Assembly: GCA_030278955.1 (NCBI GenBank)
Contig: JAOANR010000014.1
Coordinates: 35,477,453-35,541,452 of the forward strand
Length of the DNA stretch: 64,000 bases
Source of the DNA: Hygrophila difformis
Taxonomy: Eukaryota; Streptophyta; Magnoliopsida; Lamiales; Acanthaceae
Reading direction: 5' to 3'
Position numbers and translations under genes: made by a program. The notes under the pieces are model-generated. The model saw only the letters and a list, made by a program, of their open reading frames with translations, made no database searches and was not told the origin of the DNA. The first letter of the stretch is position 1, and every line of letters begins with the position of its first letter. Shown piece by piece: positions 57,261 through 64,000 of this stretch.

Positions 57261-59165
57261 AGGTAAGTGCATGCAGCGGACCCTATACAGACACACTCCG
57301 GAGCCCTAGATAACCCATACGGATACATCTAGGAGTATAGACTCATACATCACAATAAATAAATGCCGTTTTGGCTACAAGAGGGGGCGACATAACACGC
57401 CAAGTGCACATACCCTCAAGAAATAACAAGCATCCCACTCGATCATATATCATAAAGTTTCAAAATTTACAGTTTACCAAGATACACGATTGCGACAAAT
57501 TCCATAAAAATGCCGTAAAAACCAAATTTTCCCCACATAGGCAATTTCTGTCACAGTTTATGCCAAATGCGTTTCAAAATTCATACTGTCCCCGAAGGTT
57601 ACGAAAATTGGTCAGAATATATACAACACATAAACGAACAACTTTGTAGTTTTGTATATTTCGAAATTTAGTCGGGAAGAGTATCAAAAATCCATATTTC
57701 TACCGATCATAAAAACTGTTTACTGGAACAGGATTTCTTAAACGAGCAGAAATCATTTTCGCTTTTGGAAACTTGGTAGACGATTTTTAAAAATTATGAA
57801 AAATTCACAGAAGCTAGAGAACATCAAAATGAACATTTTTAATAGAAATAGCCATCTTCAAATTCGGACTCTAAATAGGCGAAATAAACCGATCTCAGAA
57901 AACCCTGATTTAAGGATTTTAAAAGCTTCAGTGACTTCGACCACAGTGTGATTAAAAATTCATAACTTTTACGAGAGAGTTCCTAAAATCATAAAAATTG
58001 ACGGGGACATTCTAGACACAATATGGAACAAATCTCATGAAGACATCGACCACAAATATTAATCATAGAATGATCTAAAATGCACAACAAAAATCGGATT
58101 CATCAAAATCGAAACTGACAGCAGGTTTTAGCAGAAAACCAGATCGAATTTGGGCAAGTAAATGGATTCCAAAATGCGTGAAATTTTACAGGCATCAACA
58201 TTGAAATGTAAGGAAAAATTGTCATTTAGACAAGTTTTTGCTAAAATGAAGGAATCAAGATCGAAATTACTGAGGAACAGAACTAGTCATGATGAATCCT
58301 ATGATGACAGAATTTCGAGGGTACGTAGAGCGACTTATAACTCGACTTCTATCCATCCAAAACCACTAAAATTCGATGTATAGAATGTTAACTTACTCTA
58401 TGAATAGTTAGGATTGACGGATTGCAGATTTGGCTTCTACGGACGGAGGAATCTAGGCACACTCTCCACGAACTCCTTCGAATCTGCGGGAATCTTGACG
58501 AACAGATGTATGATCAATTTCTACTACGAAGATCAGTCTCATAACCATAGATTTTGAGTTTTTGGATGAGAAGGGAGTGAGGGAGGATGATTACTTACCA
58601 CTTTAGTGTTCGAAGATGGGGAACTTAGTACTTAAACCGTGTGGCAGGATACACAGCAACTCACTCTCACCAAACCCTCTATGTTTTTCTGAAATCTGGA
58701 AAAAGTGATGGGGAGATGAATGAGTAGTTGGGTTTATAGAATTTTGCAGAGATGGGGCAAGGGACGGATGGCTGTTCCTATGGAATTAATGAGTGTAAAT
58801 GGTCCACTAAATGCCTTCATAATACATTCCAATTAGGCTTAACAATTCCCCCACGACCAGAATTCAAAACGGAGGATGGAGAGACGCAGGCAGCCTTCAT
58901 AGCAAAGAATTAAATCATGCAATGATGTGATATAATTTCTTGACTGGAAACGTCTACACAATGATGGGGGATAAATACATGACTGGATATACCTTGATAT
59001 CTTTATCCAGTTTCTCGTATTGTTGTACATTATACCAATCCATTCCTTTAATCATGGTTCCCGTATACCACTACTTAATTCCATAAATAATTGCTTGTAG
59101 ACACACGTACTATACTAATTTCGTTGAAATGTATTGCTATATCTCTAATATCTAGTATCTAATCA

Positions 59166-59166
59166 C

Positions 59167-59230
<64 letters not shown>
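59166..59230. repeat. TAA/AAT microsatellite
   Basis: About 20 uninterrupted trinucleotide units near the 5' end (transcript sense) of LTR C. Confidence 0.95.
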
Positions 59231-59290
59231 TCCTAAGTGAAATGGATTTTGCTAAATGGAATTCTTTCGGGTAATTTCTCGGGTATTACA

Positions 59291-59328
59291 GTCTACCCTC
59301 CTTAGAATTCAACTTCGTCATCGAAGTT
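59291..59328 (-). promoter_or_regulatory. Element C stem-loop 2 and polypurine tract
   Basis: Minus-strand AACTTCG/CGAAGTT stem with loop ATGA (59311-59328) and AAGGAGGGTAGA next to the LTR at 59290. Confidence 0.75.
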
Positions 59329-59455
59329 GGGTCGCACTCGGAAAGAGAAAACCAATGTAAACAAGTAATTGGCATGCATGGAAATATTTAGGCGAAATAT
59401 TTAGGCTGCCTCAATTTTTACCTTGATGCGTGACAACTCTTTGCGGGGTATCACA

Positions 59456-59495
59456 TCCTCCCCCCCTTAGGACGGTAGTTATGTCCCCATAACTG
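59456..59495 (-). promoter_or_regulatory. Element C stem-loop 1 and first polypurine tract
   Basis: Minus-strand CAGTTATG, GGGA, CATAACTA (59495-59476; last pair broken) followed by AAGGGGGGAGGA and TGTGATACCCC (starting 59455), which again looks like an LTR start. Confidence 0.6.
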
Positions 59496-59496
59496 C

Positions 59497-62400
59497 TCAC
59501 GAGTCGCATTGGAAAAGGTTGGGATACTTCTGCTGCATATCCAATTCCAACTCCCACGTCGCTTCTTCCGTGCCATGATTGGACCACAACACCTTCACCA
59601 TTCTCACGGTTTTGTTTCTTGTGACTCTTTCTTTGACGTCAAGTATCTCGATCGGATACTCCTCATACGTCAGATCATCATCCAGCTCAATCACCTCAGT
59701 TTGCAAGATGTGAGTTGGATCGTGTACATATTTCTTTAACTGAGAAACATGAAACACATTGTGCACTCGTGATAATTCCGGTGGAAGGGCCAATCGGTAG
59801 GCCAAGGTACCTACACGGTCTAAAATCTCGTATGGACCAATGTAGCGAGGACTCAGCTTCCCTCGTTTGCCAAACCGCATCACCCCCTTCATAGGTGACA
59901 CCTTTAGCATGACCTTATCTCCCACTTGTAATTCCAATTCTTGTCGCCTCGCGTCGGCATAGCTCTTTTGGCGATCTTGTGCGGCCTTCATCTTTTGTTG
60001 GACGATCTTGATTTGTTTGCTCATATCTTCAATGAGCTGAGGTCCAACAACCACATAATTTTCATCCTTTGTCCAGCATAGCGGACTGCGGCACTTGCGT
60101 CCGTATAGAGCTTCGAATGGTGCCATGCCAATGCTAGCATGGTAACTGTTGTTATACGAGAACTCAATTAGCGGCAAGTGGTTCTCCCAACTTCCCTTGA
60201 ATTCAAGTACGCACGCTCTAAGCATGTCCTCAAGCGTTTGGATCGTCAGCTCAGTCTGACCATCGGTCATCGGATGAAAAGCCGTGCTCATCTTGATTTG
60301 GGTTCCCAAGGCTTCTTGTAACTTTGTCCAAAAGTTCGAGACAAACCTACTATCTCGGTCAGAGATGATATCATGTGGTACACCATGCCTTCTGACCACA
60401 TTCTCGATATATGCCTTGGCCAGTTGATCCATCGACCAGTTATCTTTCATTGGTATAAAGATGGCAGTCTTTGTCAACCGATCAACTATTACCCAAATTT
60501 TGTTCATCCCTCGGGGAGATCTTGGTAAGCCCGAGACAAAGTCCATGGAGATACTATCCCATTTCCAACTTGGGATCTCCAACGGCTTCACTAACCCCAA
60601 TGGCTTTTGGCGTACCGCCTTCACTTTCTGGCAAGTCAGGCACTTAGCCACGAAGTCGACAACATCTTGTTTCATTCGCGGCCACCAATAAATTTTCTTC
60701 AGATCCTTATACAGCTTATCACCTCCAGGGTGCACTGAATAAGGTGTACTATGGCCTTCTTCCATCAGCTTCCACTTCAAGTCCTCGTACTTGTGAGGAA
60801 CGCACCATCTTCCTTTAAAGCGTATACTTCCGTCATCGTGGACTGTGAATCCTACCGCTTTTCCCTCAACCATCTTCTCCTTGATCCTCTTGAGATTCTC
60901 ATCGTCCGGCTGAGCTGCCAGATCTCGTCAAATACGGTAGATTCAATCGTCACGGCATTCACCCTTTCTACCACAGTCCCATAATGGACTAGTTCAGTAT
61001 CTAACCTTGCTAAGTCCATATATAGTCCTGACGGTAAAATAAGAGTGTTTGTCGTATGCTTCGCCTTTCGGCTCAATGCGTCTGCCACGACGTTTGCTTT
61101 TCTTTCGTGATAGGCTATATCCAGATCGTAGTCCTTGATCAACTCAAGCCATCTTCGCTGCCTCATATTTAACTCCTTTTGAGTAAATATGTACTTGAGG
61201 CTCTTGTGGTCCGTGAACATCCGACACGTTCGTCCGTATAAGTAGTGTCGCCAAATCTTGAGAGCGAACACCACCGCAGCTAATTCCAGATCGTGCGTCG
61301 GATAATTCTCCTCATGCGGCTTGAGTTGTCGCGATGCGTAGGAAATAACCCTCTGGTTTTTCATAAGTACACACCCGAGTCCTTCTTTTGAAGCGTCATT
61401 GTACACTTCAAAATCTTCCGTTTCTGATGGAAGTGTCAGGACTGGCGCTGTTGTAAGTCTTGTCTTGAGTTCTTGGAAAGACTTTTCGCACCCTGCAGTC
61501 CATTCGAACTTTAACCCCTTCTTTAGCAGTTGGGTCATTGGTCTTGCAATCTTTGAGAAATCTTTCACGAATCATCTGTAGTATCCGGCTAGTCCAAGAA
61601 AGCTCCTTACTTCTGTCTGATTTGTCGGTGCCGGCCAATCAATTACTGCCGATATTTTTGCTGGGTCAACCGACACTCCCTTAGCCGATACTATGTGCCC
61701 CAAAAATGCGAATTCCTTCATCCAAAACTCGCATTTCGACAGTTTTGCATACAACTGATTTCTCCTCAGAGTTCCGAGTACTTGATGCAAGTGTTTCATA
61801 TGCTCCTCATCGTCCCTTGAGTAAACTAGAATGTCATCGATGAATACGACGACACAAGAATCCAGCAACTCTCGGAAAACACTATTCATGAGGTTCATGA
61901 ATACTGCGGGAGCGTTTGTAAGACCAAAGGACATTACGGTGAATTCGTAATGCCCATACCTCGTACGGAACGCTGTCTTCGGTATGTCTTTCTCGGTTAT
62001 ACGCAGTTGGTGGTATCCCGATCTCAGGTCGATCTTGGAAAATACCGAAGCTCCTCTTAGTTGATCGAAAAGGTCTTCGATCCTGGGTAGCGGGTATTTA
62101 TTCTTAATCGTTACTTGATTAAGACCTCTGTAGTCTATGCATAGCCGAAGTCCACCATCCTTCTTTTTAACGAATACGACTGGCGCTCCCCAAGGTGACG
62201 TACTCGGTCGAATGTAACCCTTTGATAACAACTCTTCTAGTTGTTCCTTCAACTCTTTCATTTCTGCTGGTGCCATACGATAAGGCGCCTTGGATACCGG
62301 TTCGGTTCCAGGTACCAGATCAATCGTGAACTCAACCTCTCGTTCAGGAGGCATTCCTGGTATATCTTCGGGAAAGACATCAGGGTATTCATTCACGATT

Positions 62401-63960
62401 GGTATCCTGTCGATCTTGTTTCCCTCGTCTTCCAAATTATGTATGTAGCATGCATACAGATGATACCCCTTTTGCATGAGATTGCAAAATTTCAAGGCAT
62501 TCACCACCTTGGCACTCCTCTTTTGAGGTTGCATGTAGTAAATGACTTTCCTCCCTCGACTCTTTGCCAATGAGATCTTCTGCTTTTGGCACTCAAACGG
62601 CCTTGTACTGAGTCAGCCAATCCATACCCAAGATGATATCGAAGTCCTTAAGGTCAAACTCTATAAGATTCGCGAAGAATTCGGTGTTTTTAATCACTAT
62701 CGGGATCCCGTCGTATCATTTAGAGCACGATACTACCTTACCCGACGGTAATTGAATTCCTAAGTTAATGCTCTTAGGTGCTGGTAGATCTAACGCGGCT
62801 AAGATTCTCGTGGAAATTAAAGAGCAACTTGCGCCCGAATCAAACAAAACCTTTACAGGTACGCTTAATGCAGTGAACGTACCTCTGATCACTTCGCCTT
62901 GAGTGGCCAAATCCGCTTGATTGATGACGTTTAGACGTCCCATGGCTCCGCCTTGATTTCCTTGCTAGTTGCGATTCTGGGGTGGCCCTTGAGCTTGTTG
63001 GAACCTTTGTCCTTGATTGTTATGCTGATTCGGCCCAGTTGGGCGATTCCCAGTTGGACGAATCACTAAGTCCAGCCTCTTCTCGATTGTCTCCTCTCGA
63101 ATTCTACAATCCCTTCTCATGTGGCCTTCTCTGCCACACCTATAACAAGACCCAGGTTTCGGGCAATCGCGCACCAGATGCGGAATGTTGCATTGCGGGC
63201 ATCGGGGTATGAAAGCACCCTGATTCCCAGGCCTCCAATTTCCATTACCTCCTTGGTTGAACCCTTTGTTCTCAATTCTTCTCTGTCCTTCATTCTTTGC
63301 CAGGTCGTTCCCTTTCCTAAAGTTGTTACCATTGTTGTTGTTCAGGTTCCTCTTATCAAATTGATTCGAGCCCTTGCTCGACTCGCCATGATCCTTGCGC
63401 TTCAACTGTTGCACACGAGCGATCGCCACCGCTCCATCATAGACCACCTGAAGTGTAGTGTGCTGTCCTCCAACCAGTATCTCTCTGATGTTGAGATTCA
63501 ACCCCATTTCGAATTTCTGAGCTTTGTCAGAATCCGTTGGCACTAGTCTTGGAGCAAAGCGAACTAGCTCCTTGAACTTCGTGTAATATTCTTGCACCGT
63601 CTGTGTGCCCTGCCGAAGGTTGATAAACTCCTCATATTTAGCAGCTTTCGTGCTAAGTGGGTAGAATCTCTCTCTCAGCATCTCTTTAAATTCCTCCCAA
63701 AAGTAGGCGTGTTCGCCTTCAGCAAGCCCTTCTTGGTGGTTTTGCCACCATTCGTCAGCTTCTCCACTTAGATAGTATACGGCCACTCCAACTTTCTCGT
63801 TTTCGGGACACCTGACGGCATTTAGCAGCTTGTCGAAAGTCCTGATCCAATCTTCCAGCTTTGTGGGATCCTCCTGTCCCTCATAGTGGGGCAGTTGGTA
63901 GGGGTTTACCATTGCCCAGTGCTATGAGGACTTGCTCTACTATCCTCAGTCGTGCGTCCA
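59497..63960 (-). pseudogene. Element C gag-pol polyprotein, several lesions
   Basis: Reading from the window end: gag (LRIVEQVLIALG near 63950, then PHYEGQEDPTKLEDW), zinc knuckles at about 63210-63110 ([27 protein letters not shown]), protease LFDSGAS near 62840, reverse transcriptase (62370-61650) with FIDDILVYS near 61845, RNase H, integrase with H2C2 finger ([11 protein letters not shown] ... CLTCQ) and D, D, E, and a chromodomain ending KYPNLFQCDS at 59497. Lesions: short deletion and frameshift near 63915; TAG at about 62965; TGA (from CGA) at about 62716; two-base loss near 62606; TGA (from CGA) at 61572; one-base loss near 60925. The integrase to chromodomain part (60873-59497) is open. 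DGQTELT differs from DGQTERT of A. Confidence 0.92.
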
Positions 63961-64000
63961 CAACATTGGGTACGGCGCCCGCCTGACCTCCAACGTTGGG

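Larger units (their letters stand above)
56592..59290 (-). repeat. Element C 3' LTR
   Basis: TGTAACACCCCGATTTTGG (56592) to CGGGTATTACA (59290). It resembles solo LTR S2. It holds two hairpin pairs at about 57134-57260 (CCTAGGGACGAACCC; CCTTTGGGACTTTATACCC; CCTCTGGGACTCGTACCC) and a TAA microsatellite. A weak TATA-like TTTATA lies near 58733 (minus). Confidence 0.9.
56587..64000 (-). mobile_element. Gypsy element C (Tekay/Del-like chromovirus), partial, minus strand
   Basis: 3' LTR 56592-59290 (2699 bp), then 3' modules and gag-pol reading from the window end down to 59497. The 5' LTR and the second target duplication lie outside the window; GCTAC (56587-56591) is the expected left duplication. 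The element sits inside the hAT transposase gene. More decayed than A and B. Confidence 0.93.

Overview
The window is plant nuclear DNA, almost certainly from an angiosperm and probably a eudicot (I cannot name the species). It is dominated by nested transposable elements. The evidence is three gag-pol copies of a chromodomain-bearing Ty3/gypsy (Tekay/Del-like chromovirus) family with 2.5-3.1 kb LTRs and primer sites matching initiator tRNA-Met, a Ty1/copia element, a Helitron Rep gene with plant-type introns, a hAT transposase remnant and a Stowaway-type MITE. I see no intact cellular gene. The only gene-like cellular material is isolated exons with good splice sites, all on the minus strand.

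Layout. 1-6120: truncated Helitron Rep (minus, 388-2311) and its non-coding upstream region. 6121-17988: gypsy element A, complete with 5-bp target duplication GATAG, young, with a broken gag-pol. 17989-25238: intron-like and duplicated DNA on the minus strand, holding a RING-finger exon pair (19745-19966), a possible promoter and first exons (21677-22146), a MITE (22241-22499), and duplicated exon-like and intron-like blocks. 25244-27957: solo LTR S1 (TSD CCCAT). 27963-44560: an unidentified repetitive host with arrays of nested TACGACGCTA palindromes beside minus-strand TATA boxes, interrupted by gypsy element B (31908-42449, TSD GTTCG). B has an extra small coiled-coil ORF and has lost its integrase core. 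44566-47081: solo LTR S2 (TSD AATAT). 47322-51679: decayed copia element D. About 52090 to the window end: a hAT element in minus orientation with GGTTT-containing minisatellites and a CCGGTT-rich hairpin end. It is interrupted by LTR insertion E (53385-56387, TSD ATGGA) and by gypsy element C (from 56592, running off the window).

The most interesting material is non-coding structure in the gypsy family. Tandem hairpin arrays sit at one fixed place in the LTRs. Their stem arms change in a compensatory way while the loops stay constant. In E each of nine units carries a perfect RNA polymerase III B-box/tRNA T-arm motif. The 3' ends of A, B and C carry two successive stem-loop plus polypurine-tract modules. 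Insertion E shows, by its target duplication, an LTR that starts at the first module and not the second. A separate bulged hairpin (CTACGT...ACGTAG) recurs in gypsy 3' ends, in a solo LTR and in the hAT 3' flank, with a compensated inner stem.

Together these features suggest a chromovirus lineage whose LTRs pick up structured repeats, inserting into older Helitron, hAT and gene-fragment DNA. Nothing here was computed. Alignments were made by eye.
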